From positions 310,001 to 374,000 of the forward strand of contig SAPZ01000001.1 in assembly GCA_004020875.1 (NCBI GenBank): DNA of 64,000 nt. Reading direction: 5' to 3'. The DNA comes from Mesorhizobium sp. Its GTDB lineage: Bacteria; Pseudomonadota; Alphaproteobacteria; Rhizobiales; Rhizobiaceae. Position numbers and translations under genes: made by a program. Every line of letters begins with the position of its first letter. Position 1 is the first letter of the stretch. Positions 15,956 through 24,605 of the stretch are shown piece by piece. The notes under the pieces are model-generated. The model did no database searches and had not been told where the DNA came from. It worked only from the letters and a program-made list of their open reading frames with translations.

Positions 15956-17836
15956 ATGGCGCCACAAGCGGTCGGCATTGCGATTGCCACGCATAGCGGC
16001 CGCGCGTATCACCCACGGCAGCTGTTTTCTTCCGCATACCGGCGAGCCGTTCCGTTGCCTGCCAGAAACGACCCTCAAGTCTATGCCCGCCGACTTCGCG
16101 CGGTGCTGATCAGCTCGATCCCCGTGCTCGAGGCGCGCGGCATCGTGATCGTTCTGATGGCGGGCCTGGTCGGCGTGATCGCGGGGGCGCTTGTCACCGG
16201 CATGAGCGCGCTGGTGCAAGGCATGCACTTTCTGCTGTTCGACGTGCAGCCGGGCGGCCGGCTGTCGGCGATGTTCTCGCTGGCCGACCCTGTGCAGGCG
16301 ATGTTTCCGGCGATCGGCGGCCTGCTGCTGGGCCTTTCCGTCATTTGGCTCAGAAAGCGCAAGTTCCGCACGCCGGTCGATCCGATCGAGGCCAACGCGC
16401 TCTATGGCGGGCGCATGTCGCTCACCGACACTTTCATCATCGTGGCGCAAACAATGATTTCGAGCGGTTTCGGCGCCTCGGTCGGATTGGAGGCCGGCTA
16501 CACGCAGGTCGGCTCCGGCATGGCTTCCCGGCTTGCACGCGCCTTCCACCTGCGCCGCAATGACGTGCGCATCCTGGTCGGCTGTGGGGCCGCCGGTGCG
16601 ATCGCCGCCGCCTTCGACGCGCCGCTGACCGGCGCCTTCTATGGTTTCGAGCTGGTCATCGGCATCTACTCCGTCGCCAATGTGGCGCCGGTGATGGCGG
16701 CCGCGATCTCTGCCTCCCTGACGGCGGAAATGTTCGGTGGCGTGCCGTTTCCGCTGGAACTGTCGGGTCTGCCGAATTTGACCGCGAGTGAATATGTGCC
16801 ATTCCTGCTGCTGGGGCTGCTTGGCGGGGCAGCTTCGATCGCGATCATGCATCTGGTGAGCATCGTCGAGTCGCTCTTCGTGCGGTTGTCGATCGACGCG
16901 TCGGTCAGGCCCTTCATCGGCGGCATCTTCGTCGGTCTGCTCGGGCTGGTCACGCCTCAAGTGCTCTCCAGCGGGCATGGCGCGCTGCATCGCGAGTTTG
17001 CCATGAATTACGCGCTGCCGGTGGTGGCGAGTGTCTTCGTGATGAAGCTGGCCGCCTCGGCCATCTCGCTTGGCTCGGGCTTCCGCGGCGGCCTGTTCTT
17101 CGCCTCGCTGTTTTTGGGAGCGCTGCTCGGCAAGGTCTTTGCCGGCGTCATGGCGCTGACAGCGCCGTCGGCCGGCATCGACCCAGCGGTCGCTGCTGTC
17201 GTCGGCATGACCTCGCTTGCGGTCGGCGTCGTCGGCGGTCCGCTGACCATGACGTTCCTGGCGCTGGAATCGACCCGAGACCTGACGCTGACCGGCGTGG
17301 TGCTGGCGGCCTCGATCATGTCGGCGATCCTGGTGCGCGAGACCTTCGGCTACTCCTTCTCGACCTGGCGCTTCCACCTGCGCGGCGAAACGATCCGCAG
17401 CGCGCATGATGTAGGCTGGATGCGCAGCCTCACCGTCGGCTCGATGATGCGCAAGGACGTCCGCACCATTCCCGCTTCGACCACCCTTGCCGAATTTCGC
17501 AAGGAGATCCCGCTCGGCTCGGCGCAGCGCGTCATCGCCGTCGAGCAGGCTGACCAGTATGTCGGCATGCTGCTGGTGCCGGAACTGCATAGCGATCGCT
17601 CCGACGACGATACGCCAGTGAGCGCGCTTGCCCAGTTCAAGGACGCTGTGCTGGTGCCCTCGATGAACGTCCAGACCGCGGCCGAGACCTTCCAGCGGAC
17701 GGGCGCCGAGGAACTGGCGGTGGTCGAGGACTTCGACGAACGCATCGTTCTCGGCCTGCTCACCGAAAGCCATCTGATGCGCCGCTACGCCGAGGAACTC
17801 GACAAGGCGCGGCGCGATCTGGCCGGCGAAGGTTGA
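15956..17836 (+). CDS. CLC-type chloride channel/antiporter with two CBS domains
   Basis: About 626 residues. A CLC membrane domain (roughly 50-470) is followed by a CBS pair (roughly 490-620). The selectivity-filter region with the gating Glu appears as GASVGLEAGYTQVGSG, and the later filter motif as SGFRGGLFFASLFLG. CLC proteins move chloride, in some cases exchanging it for protons, and CBS domains bind adenine nucleotides. The start is uncertain: ATG 15956 is used, TTG 15908 is possible, and neither has a good ribosome site. It lies 58 bases after the cupin gene on the same strand. Confidence 0.85.
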   Translation: MAPQAVGIAIATHSGRAYHPRQLFSSAYRRAVPLPARNDPQVYARRLRAVLISSIPVLEARGIVIVLMAGLVGVIAGALVTGMSALVQGMHFLLFDVQPGGRLSAMFSLADPVQAMFPAIGGLLLGLSVIWLRKRKFRTPVDPIEANALYGGRMSLTDTFIIVAQTMISSGFGASVGLEAGYTQVGSGMASRLARAFHLRRNDVRILVGCGAAGAIAAAFDAPLTGAFYGFELVIGIYSVANVAPVMAAAISASLTAEMFGGVPFPLELSGLPNLTASEYVPFLLLGLLGGAASIAIMHLVSIVESLFVRLSIDASVRPFIGGIFVGLLGLVTPQVLSSGHGALHREFAMNYALPVVASVFVMKLAASAISLGSGFRGGLFFASLFLGALLGKVFAGVMALTAPSAGIDPAVAAVVGMTSLAVGVVGGPLTMTFLALESTRDLTLTGVVLAASIMSAILVRETFGYSFSTWRFHLRGETIRSAHDVGWMRSLTVGSMMRKDVRTIPASTTLAEFRKEIPLGSAQRVIAVEQADQYVGMLLVPELHSDRSDDDTPVSALAQFKDAVLVPSMNVQTAAETFQRTGAEELAVVEDFDERIVLGLLTESHLMRRYAEELDKARRDLAGEG

Positions 17837-17884
17837 CCCCGATCGACAGCCGGCCAATTAGACGTCACTCCCGGAAGCCACCCC

Positions 17885-19270
17885 ATGCAAGTCAAGCGCA
17901 ACGGCGACATCTCGTTCTGGTATGCGGATCTGGGCCATGTTCCAACGCCGCGTCCGCCTCTGCCCGGCGACATCGAGGTCGATGTGGCGATCGTCGGCGC
18001 GGGCTATACCGGGCTTTGGACCGCCTACTACCTGAAGAAGGCTAGGCCCTCGTTGCGCATCGTGCTCGTAGAGCGCGAGTTTGCCGGCTTCGGCGCATCG
18101 GGGCGCAATGGCGGCTGGCTGTCGGGCGGCTTCGGCTGGTCGCGCGAGAAATATCTGAAGACCTCGACACGCCAGGGGGTCACCGCCATGCAGAAGGCAA
18201 TGGCCGGCTGCGTCGATGAGGTGATCCGGGTGGCGACCGAAGAGGGCATCGACGCCGATATCCGCCGTGTCGACAATCTGACGGTTGCCACCAATCCGGC
18301 GCAGCTGGAACGCGCGCGCGAGGAATGCGAGACGATCCGCTCCTGGGACGCCGAGCCCGAACGGATCGAACTGCTGGACCAGGCTGCGACGCGGGCGCGC
18401 ATCAACATCAAAGATGTCATGGGCGGCTTCGTCATCTACGGCCAGGCGCGGGTGCAGCCGGCAAAGCTGGTGCGCGGGCTGGCGGCGGTGGTCGAGCGTC
18501 TCGGTGTTTCGATCTACGAGAAGACGACGGTCACCGCGATTGCCAAGGGCGTGGTGAGTACGGATCGCGGCACGGTGCGAGCCGAAACCATCATCCGCGC
18601 CACCGAAGGGTTCACGGCAGGCATTCCGGGGGAAGAGCGGACCTGGCTGGCGCTGAATAGCGCGCAGATCGTCACCGAACCGCTGTCGGAAGAGCTCTGG
18701 CGCAAGATCGGCTGGGAGGGGCATGAGCTGCTCGGCAATGCCGCGCATGCCTATTGCTATGCGCAGCGCACGCGCGAGGGGCGCATCACCATGGGCGGCC
18801 GCGGCGTGCCTTACCGCTACGGCTCGCGCACCGACGTCAACGGCCAGACGCAGCAGGCGACGATCGACCAGCTGCACTCGATCCTGACGACGCTCCTGCC
18901 GCAGACAATTGGGTGCCGCATCGACCATGCCTGGTGCGGCGTGCTCGGCGTGCCGCGCGACTGGTGCACGACGGTCGGCCTCGATCCCGCGACCCGCATC
19001 GGCTGGGCCGGCGGCTATGTCGGACTCGGCGTGTCGAGCTCAAACCTGTCGGGACGCACGCTGACTGATCTCGTGCTCGGCCACGATAGCGAACTCACGC
19101 GGCTGCCCTGGGTCAACCGCAAGGTGCGGCCATGGGAGCCGGAGCCGTTCCGCTGGCTCGGCGTGCATTCGATGTACCAGCTCTACCGCATCGCCGATCA
19201 GCGCGAAGCGGCAGGGCTCGGCCACACTTCAAGGCTGGCTGCCCTCGCCGACAGCATCACAGGCCATTGA
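17885..19270 (+). CDS. FAD-dependent oxidoreductase, D-amino-acid-oxidase (DAO) family
   Basis: 461 residues. FAD-binding Rossmann motif VAIVGAGYTGLWTAYYL (about 33-50), followed by GASGRNGGWLSGGFGW, typical of the gamma-glutamylputrescine oxidase/PuuB-like group. The C-terminal ATRIGWAGGYVGLGVSSSNL closes the FAD site. It oxidises an amine or amino acid with release of peroxide (family knowledge); a polyamine-derived substrate is possible given the decarboxylase and polyamine module elsewhere in the window, but nothing here proves it. Confidence 0.82.
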   Translation: MQVKRNGDISFWYADLGHVPTPRPPLPGDIEVDVAIVGAGYTGLWTAYYLKKARPSLRIVLVEREFAGFGASGRNGGWLSGGFGWSREKYLKTSTRQGVTAMQKAMAGCVDEVIRVATEEGIDADIRRVDNLTVATNPAQLERAREECETIRSWDAEPERIELLDQAATRARINIKDVMGGFVIYGQARVQPAKLVRGLAAVVERLGVSIYEKTTVTAIAKGVVSTDRGTVRAETIIRATEGFTAGIPGEERTWLALNSAQIVTEPLSEELWRKIGWEGHELLGNAAHAYCYAQRTREGRITMGGRGVPYRYGSRTDVNGQTQQATIDQLHSILTTLLPQTIGCRIDHAWCGVLGVPRDWCTTVGLDPATRIGWAGGYVGLGVSSSNLSGRTLTDLVLGHDSELTRLPWVNRKVRPWEPEPFRWLGVHSMYQLYRIADQREAAGLGHTSRLAALADSITGH

Positions 19271-19282
19271 TCGGCCAGAAGA

Positions 19283-20926
19283 TCAGTGATCGATCGGGCC
19301 CTTGGGCGAGACAAGCGTCGTGCCTGCCGTGGTCGGGCGCTCGATCATGCGGCGTACGCGCGGCGGGTTCTCGCCGCTGTGCAGCGCGCGGATGCGTTCG
19401 CCGACCACGGCATCGGCATGGGTGGCGCGCCGGTTGTGGCGAATATACTCGACCCAGGTCGGCGTGTGATAGTGCTCGATCCACACCGACGGATTTTCGA
19501 GATCCCGCGCGAGCGTCCAGTTGCGCGCCCCGTCACGGCGGCGGATGCGGCCGCGCTCGGCCATGGTCGCCAGGAATTCCGGCACGTCGTCTTCGCGGAT
19601 GATGTACTCGATCATGATGGCGATCGGGCCGCTGCGCGGCTTGAGGTCGAGCAACAGCGTCGGTTCCTTGAAGCGGTTGAGCGGATCGAGATTGAGCACC
19701 ATCTGCTTCGGCAATGGCAGGACGAAGCCGATGGCCGCGCCGGCCAGCATCGCGACGGCCGCCGCGATCAGCGCGGCTTCGGCGCCATGCGCGTCGGCGA
19801 CGACGCCCCAGATCCAGCTGCCCAGCGCGATGCCGCCGAAGGTCGCCGTCTGGTAGATCGACAGCACGCGGCCGACCACCCAGCGCGGCGTCGACATCTG
19901 CACCGTGACGTTGAAGTGCGAGAGCGCGATCACCCAGCAGGCGCCGCCGATGAGCAGGCCCGCGGACGTTTGCCAGCCATTATGGCTGACGGCGGCGTTG
20001 AGGGCGCAAAGCGCGAAGCCGGCAAACGCCATGCGCACCATCACCTCGCTCGACAGCAACTGCCTTAGCCGCACGCTGATCAGCGCGCCGCCGACCGCGC
20101 CGATGCCGAAGGCGCCGAGCATGATGCCGTAGGTGAGCGCATCACCCTTGACGACGTCGCGCGCCACCAGCGGAAGAAGCGCCAGCACCGCGCCTGCGCT
20201 GAAGCCGAAGGCCGAACCGCGCACCAGCACCTTGGCGATGTTGGGCGACATGGCGACATAACGCAGGCCCGCGCCCATCGCGGCGCCCAGCGACTCGCGC
20301 GGCAGAGTCTGCTCGGGTAGCGCCGGCTTCCAGCGGGCGAGCACGAAGATCAGGCCGATATAGCTGATGGCATTGGCGGCAAAGGCGGCCGCGGCACCGG
20401 CGGCGGCGACGATGACGCCGCCGATCGCCGGGCCGACACTGCGGGTGATGTTGAAGCCCAGCGAATTGAGCGCGACCGCCGCCGGCACCTTGGCGCGCGG
20501 CACCATGTCGCCGACCGAAGCCTGCCATGACGGGCTGTTCAGCGCCGTGCCGCTGTCGATCAGGAAGGTGAAGGCAAGCAGCGTCCACGGCGTCACCCAG
20601 CCTTGCCAGGTGAACAAGGTCAGCAGCGCCGAGACGACCAGCATGAAGGTCTGTGCCACCAGCATCACCTTGCGGCGGTTGAAGCTGTCGGCGATGGCGC
20701 CGGCGACGAGCGCGAACAGCATGATCGGCAAGGTGGTCGAGGCCTGGACCAGCGCCACCTGATAGGACGAGGTGGCGATCGTGGTCATCATCCAGGCGGC
20801 ACCCACGCCCTGGATCAGCCCGCCGAAATTCGACACAAGGCTGGCCGCCCAGACGGCTCGAAAGATTCCATGCCGGAACGGCGCCAGCGCGGAGACGCGT
20901 TCGCTTTCCGGCTCGTCGTCGATCAT
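19283..20926 (-). CDS. MFS exporter (EntS-like) with C-terminal alpha/beta-barrel domain
   Basis: 547 residues. An MFS domain of 12 predicted helices (about 15-415) is followed by a soluble tail of about 120 residues (MIEYIIREDDVPEFLATMAER to RVRRMIERPT) resembling the ABM/dimeric alpha-beta-barrel fold. This architecture is known in the DUF894/EntS-like MFS group. Start ATG 20926 follows GAAGG; the ORF opens further upstream without support. Substrate unknown. Codirectional with asnB and a small gene upstream. Confidence 0.82.
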   Translation of the reverse strand: MIDDEPESERVSALAPFRHGIFRAVWAASLVSNFGGLIQGVGAAWMMTTIATSSYQVALVQASTTLPIMLFALVAGAIADSFNRRKVMLVAQTFMLVVSALLTLFTWQGWVTPWTLLAFTFLIDSGTALNSPSWQASVGDMVPRAKVPAAVALNSLGFNITRSVGPAIGGVIVAAAGAAAAFAANAISYIGLIFVLARWKPALPEQTLPRESLGAAMGAGLRYVAMSPNIAKVLVRGSAFGFSAGAVLALLPLVARDVVKGDALTYGIMLGAFGIGAVGGALISVRLRQLLSSEVMVRMAFAGFALCALNAAVSHNGWQTSAGLLIGGACWVIALSHFNVTVQMSTPRWVVGRVLSIYQTATFGGIALGSWIWGVVADAHGAEAALIAAAVAMLAGAAIGFVLPLPKQMVLNLDPLNRFKEPTLLLDLKPRSGPIAIMIEYIIREDDVPEFLATMAERGRIRRRDGARNWTLARDLENPSVWIEHYHTPTWVEYIRHNRRATHADAVVGERIRALHSGENPPRVRRMIERPTTAGTTLVSPKGPIDH

Positions 20927-21075
20927 GGGCGCGCCTTCGTCCGCTGTAGAGGTTCGCCGCGCCCGGAGAGGGAGGCGACTCGCCAAGAGTGCGGCCCAAC
21001 AACAGGAAGGCAAAGGCGAAAATGCGTCTGCGAAGCTTTAAGTCAAGCATCTTGCCGGTCTGGACCAACTCTTGG

Positions 21076-21246
21076 CTATTTGGATTTTTTCGCCTCGGCA
21101 TGCAGGGCCTCGGTCAGGTCGCCTGTGGTTTCGCCATTCATGTAAAGCCTGAGCAGCATTTCCATGCCGACGAGACGCAGGCGCGACGTTTCCTGGCTCC
21201 TTGCCAAGTCGATAAGATCGTCCAGCTCGGAGGACGACCATTTCAT
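21076..21246 (-). CDS. small helical protein coupled to asnB, unknown function
   Basis: 56 residues, predicted as two helices (SSELDDLIDLARSQETSRLR and VGMEMLLRLYM) with a Lys-rich tail. Its ATG overlaps the asnB stop (ATGA), a strong sign of translational coupling. I recognise no family. The coupling and clean charge pattern argue it is real. Confidence 0.55.
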   Translation of the reverse strand: MKWSSSELDDLIDLARSQETSRLRLVGMEMLLRLYMNGETTGDLTEALHAEAKKSK

Positions 21247-22940
21247 AGCGTCGCGCAACAGGCCGCGGCGCAGCATCCCTTGAGTCCCGGCTGAAAGCCG
21301 TCCGCCATGTCGAAGCCGATCTTGGCGGCGCGGATGTTCTCGTGCGGCAGATGGCGTTCGGCGACCCTTTTCAGCAGCCATTTGCCGATCCCGCCGCGGT
21401 ATTTCTGCCTGCGCGGCAGATGAAGGGCGAAGTCGATGAGGCGGTTTTCGAGGAACGGCACCCTGAGTTCGACCGAAGCTGCCATGCTCAACCGGTCGTG
21501 CCGATGCAGCAGATCCTGCAGGTGTGAGTAGAGGTCGTAAAAGCAGCTAGCGAGGAAGGCGCGGTCATCCAAGGGTTCGACGCCCTCGAGCCTGTCGAAC
21601 AGCTTTGTCTGCAGGAAATTTAGCTCGGGGGACAGGGCTCTGAGCGCCAAGGTACGATCCGAGGGGGAGCCGCGACCGATCGAGTTGCGAAACGGGGTGC
21701 GGCGTAGTTCGCCGAATTTGCGGTCTCGTCTGGCCTTCGAGCGGAACAGGCTCTGCAGCCAGGATTCGCGCCAGAGCTTCATGGTCGACGCCTGCCATTT
21801 GTAGCCGCCGAAAAGCTCGTCGGAGCCCTCGCCGGTGAGCAAAACCTTGACGCCGTCGGCGCGGCATTGCTCGGCAAGCGCCAGCAGCGCCGCGTGGCTG
21901 GCGTGCCAACCATCGGTCTCGAGATGCCAGATCGCGCGCGGCCAGAGCTCGAAGAACCGGTCCCTGTCGAAAGGCACCCGGCGCAGGCCGACACCGACGT
22001 GGCGGCCGGTCCGCTCGGCGTCCGGCGCTTCGCTGCGGCCGAGCTTCGGGTCGACGACGTAGCCGTGCAACTGGGGCCTGAAGCGCTTGGCGAGCGCGGT
22101 GATCAGGCCGGAATCGACGCCGCCGCTGCAGGCGGTGGCCAGGCTGGCATCGGCGATGCAATGCAGCTCGACACTCTCCTCCAGCAGCCGCTCGAGCGTC
22201 GCCATGTGCTCGGTGTCGGACGTGTTGTCTTCGGTGATGCGCGCCGTCTCGATCACGTCGAGGACGTGCCAGAAGCGGCGCTTCTCGATGCCCCCGCCGG
22301 TGATCCTCCAGAGGCCGGCGGGCGGCAGCCGCTCTATGCCGTCAAAGACACTGTAGCTCGAATCGCGGCTCTGCCAGGCCAGCCGCAATGTCAGCTCGCG
22401 CGTGTCGACACGGCGCGCAGAGCCGTGGCAGGCGAGGACCGCCTTGTCCTCGGAGGCAAACAGCACGCGCTCGCCGGTATCGGCGACCGACAACGGCTTG
22501 ATGCCCAGCCTGTCACGGGCAAGCCACAAGGCCCCTTCGCGGGCATCGAAATAGGCGAATGAGAACATGCCGTCGAACAGCGGCACTGCTTTTCGCGGGC
22601 CCCAGTGATGCAGGGCCTGGAGCACCACTTCGGTGTCTGACACCGTGCGGAACGCCAAGCCTTCCGCCTCCAGCGTCTTGCGCAGCGCGCGAAAATTATA
22701 GACCTCGCCATTGTAGCACAGCACGCCGTCGCCGGAGGCGGTCAGCATCGGCTCGCCCGCTTCCGGCGATGGATCGATAATGGTCAGCCGTCGATGCCCG
22801 AGCGCCAGGCGGGCGTTGTTCCAGTTGCCGTGGTCGTCGGGACCGCGATGCGCCAATGCCTGCATCATGCGGGCCACATCGGAAAGATCGCCGCTGCCGA
22901 TCGGATCGCGCCTTCGCCAGACGCCGGCTATTCCGCACAT
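21243..22940 (-). CDS. asnB: glutamine-hydrolysing asparagine synthetase
   Basis: 565 residues. The N-terminal glutaminase domain (2-190) starts with the nucleophile Cys2 (MCGIAGVW) and has ALAHRGPDDHG, LCYNGEVYNF and SDTEVVL. The C-terminal synthetase domain (about 230-550) has the ATP PP-loop CSGGVDSG (the usual last Ser is Gly) and the GEGSDELFGGY motif. It makes asparagine from aspartate using glutamine and ATP, or amidates a related carboxylate: AsnB paralogues outside amino acid operons are often involved in surface or secondary metabolites. It lies downstream of fliQ in the same direction, separated by 154 bases. Confidence 0.88.
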   Translation of the reverse strand: MCGIAGVWRRRDPIGSGDLSDVARMMQALAHRGPDDHGNWNNARLALGHRRLTIIDPSPEAGEPMLTASGDGVLCYNGEVYNFRALRKTLEAEGLAFRTVSDTEVVLQALHHWGPRKAVPLFDGMFSFAYFDAREGALWLARDRLGIKPLSVADTGERVLFASEDKAVLACHGSARRVDTRELTLRLAWQSRDSSYSVFDGIERLPPAGLWRITGGGIEKRRFWHVLDVIETARITEDNTSDTEHMATLERLLEESVELHCIADASLATACSGGVDSGLITALAKRFRPQLHGYVVDPKLGRSEAPDAERTGRHVGVGLRRVPFDRDRFFELWPRAIWHLETDGWHASHAALLALAEQCRADGVKVLLTGEGSDELFGGYKWQASTMKLWRESWLQSLFRSKARRDRKFGELRRTPFRNSIGRGSPSDRTLALRALSPELNFLQTKLFDRLEGVEPLDDRAFLASCFYDLYSHLQDLLHRHDRLSMAASVELRVPFLENRLIDFALHLPRRQKYRGGIGKWLLKRVAERHLPHENIRAAKIGFDMADGFQPGLKGCCAAACCATL

Positions 22941-23094
22941 GGCCTGCCGGCCGTTCTTGCCTGATGCATCGCTTCCTGAATCGCCTGAGGCGTCGGCCGG
23001 CGCCGTCGCGCCTACAGTCTAGCTGCAAGAAACGCCGCCGCAAGCGATCCGGCAACTTGCGAACAGGCCGCCAGACGCTGGCCGCGACCTCGCG

Positions 23095-23361
23095 TCAGAA
23101 TCCGTGCTCGATGCGCTCGAAGATGACGTTGGTGAAGGCCGAGATCTGGCTGCCGATGAACGGGCCGGTCAGCGCCACCACCAGCATGATGGCGACGATC
23201 TTCGGCACGAAGGTCAGCGTGATTTCCTGGATCTGGGTCAGCGCCTGGATGAGCGCGATGCCGATGCCGACGACCATCGCCACCAGCACCACGGGAGCGG
23301 AAGCGGTAAGCACCGTCCACACTGCGTATTGGAGGATATCGAGGGCGTCGGCCTCGTTCAT
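23095..23361 (-). CDS. fliQ: flagellar export gate protein FliQ
   Basis: 88 residues, two membrane helices (residues 15-40 and 52-75) with the family motif IGIALIQALTQIQEITLTFVPK. FliQ forms part of the FliPQR gate. It follows flgD by 22 bases as the last gene of the flgE-to-fliQ run. flhA, its usual next neighbour, is displaced by 9.4 kb. Confidence 0.93.
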   Translation of the reverse strand: MNEADALDILQYAVWTVLTASAPVVLVAMVVGIGIALIQALTQIQEITLTFVPKIVAIMLVVALTGPFIGSQISAFTNVIFERIEHGF

Positions 23362-23383
23362 AGCTGCCCTCTGCGGTACCTGC

Positions 23384-23791
23384 TCAGGCGGCCGGCTTGA
23401 TCGACACGCCCGCGCCGACGGGAACCTGGGTGCCGTCCTGCAGAACCGCGATCAGGCCGCTGCTGGAGAGCGTCACCGACGCCACCGTGCCCGTGGTCTT
23501 GCCGTCGGCCGAAGTGATCGAGCGGCCGATCAGCGCGTCGGCCTGCGAGAGCGCCGAGGATTGCATGATCTGGTCGAGCTTGGTGTTGGTCTGCACCGAC
23601 TGCTCGACTTGGGAGAAGGTGGCGAGCTGCGCGACATATTGCGTGGAATCCATCGGCTTGGTCGGATCCTGATTCTTCATCTCGGCGATCAAGAGCTTCA
23701 GGAACGACTGGTAGTCCACCGCCGTCTTCGAGGTTTGCTGGCTGGCCTTGTTGGCGCCAACCGGGATCGTTGTCGTCATGTCGACAGTCAT
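23384..23791 (-). CDS. flgD: hook-capping protein FlgD, short form
   Basis: 135 residues. The hook-cap motif is DYQSFLKLLIAEMKNQDPTKPMDSTQYVAQLATFSQVEQ in parts (about 26-64), followed by the start of the second region (ADALIGRSITSADGK). The Ig-like/Tudor C-terminal domains of enteric FlgD (about 230 residues) are absent, a common state in rhizobia. FlgD caps the growing hook and is replaced by FlgK. An internal Met at residue 5 is an alternative start. Confidence 0.9.
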   Translation of the reverse strand: MTVDMTTTIPVGANKASQQTSKTAVDYQSFLKLLIAEMKNQDPTKPMDSTQYVAQLATFSQVEQSVQTNTKLDQIMQSSALSQADALIGRSITSADGKTTGTVASVTLSSSGLIAVLQDGTQVPVGAGVSIKPAA

Positions 23792-23792
23792 C

Positions 23793-24230
23793 TTATGCTC
23801 CTACAGCCAGTGCGCGCGGCTCTTCTGGAATGTCGTCATTGTCTTCGAGCGCCTTGCGCTCGAGCGGATAGAGCGCGCGGATCGCCTTCAGCGCCTCATA
23901 GATCTCGTCCTCGCCAACCATGCGGTCGATCTGCTTCAAGCTGTTGCAGATGTCCTGGTTGTCGAAGCTCGCGATCAGCATCGGCAGCGAGCGGCGGAAC
24001 ATGTCGCGCGCCTCCGCGGCGCCAGCGGGGTTGATCAGCATGATCTGCACGACGAAATAAAGCTGCCTGAGTGGCGTCGAGGCCTGGTCGGCCTGGATGA
24101 CATGGCTTTCGAGCAGGAACTGCACATCGTTCATCAGCTCGATCGTGACCTTGCGGTCGACGCGGATGACCGCCCCGTTGATATAGATCTTCTCGTTGGG
24201 CTTCAGCGAGATCTTAAGCGTGTTGGTCAT
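23793..24230 (-). CDS. flbT: flagellin synthesis repressor FlbT
   Basis: 145 residues starting at ATG 24230, which overlaps the flaF stop (ATGA). Family landmarks: LKISLKPNEKIYINGAVI at the N terminus, QFLLESHVI and LYFVVQIMLINP. In Caulobacter FlbT binds flagellin mRNA and represses its translation until the hook is finished; rhizobial FlbT may act similarly, sometimes positively. A longer ORF from 24326 overlaps flaF and is not supported. Confidence 0.9.
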   Translation of the reverse strand: MTNTLKISLKPNEKIYINGAVIRVDRKVTIELMNDVQFLLESHVIQADQASTPLRQLYFVVQIMLINPAGAAEARDMFRRSLPMLIASFDNQDICNSLKQIDRMVGEDEIYEALKAIRALYPLERKALEDNDDIPEEPRALAVGA

Positions 24231-24574
24231 TGGATGCCGTCTCGGATGATCTGGGAGACCTCGATCAATCCTTCGAAATTGTTGGTGCGGCCCTGGCGGA
24301 TGTCCTCCGTCTCGCGCAGCAGCCACAGCCCGATGGAGATCAGGTTGGCGCGCAGCTCCTTGGGGAGCGCGTTGTCGCTCGAGCCGAGATCCTCGACGAA
24401 AGTGGTCCAGACGCGATTGGTGAAATGCAGCGCCTCGACCGCCTCCATGGAGTCGGTGCCGACCGCGGCCGCCGCCGCCAGCATGTCGATCGAGCGGGTG
24501 AGCAGCTGCCGCTCCCGGTCCTTGGCATCGGCGACGGAGTCGGTCTGGATGTCGGCGTAGGAGAATTGATACAT
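24227..24574 (-). CDS. flaF: flagellin regulator FlaF
   Basis: 115 residues, mostly helical, with TNRVWTTFVEDLGSSDNALP and LRANLISIGLWLLRETEDIR typical of FlaF. FlaF promotes flagellin synthesis or secretion and works with FlbT, whose gene overlaps its stop by 4 bases. It follows flgL at 31 bases. Confidence 0.9.
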   Translation of the reverse strand: MYQFSYADIQTDSVADAKDRERQLLTRSIDMLAAAAAVGTDSMEAVEALHFTNRVWTTFVEDLGSSDNALPKELRANLISIGLWLLRETEDIRQGRTNNFEGLIEVSQIIRDGIQ

Positions 24575-24605
24575 CGTCGGCGCTCTGGCGTTCCGGTTTA
24601 CGTGT

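Noticed and set aside
15818-17857. 679-residue antisense frame over the CLC gene
   Set aside because: Mirror of a conserved membrane protein; composition is low-complexity Arg/Gln/His.
23384-23791. FlgD as a truncated pseudogene
   Set aside because: It lacks the C-terminal domains of enteric FlgD, but short forms occur in rhizobia, the cap motif is intact and operon spacing is normal.
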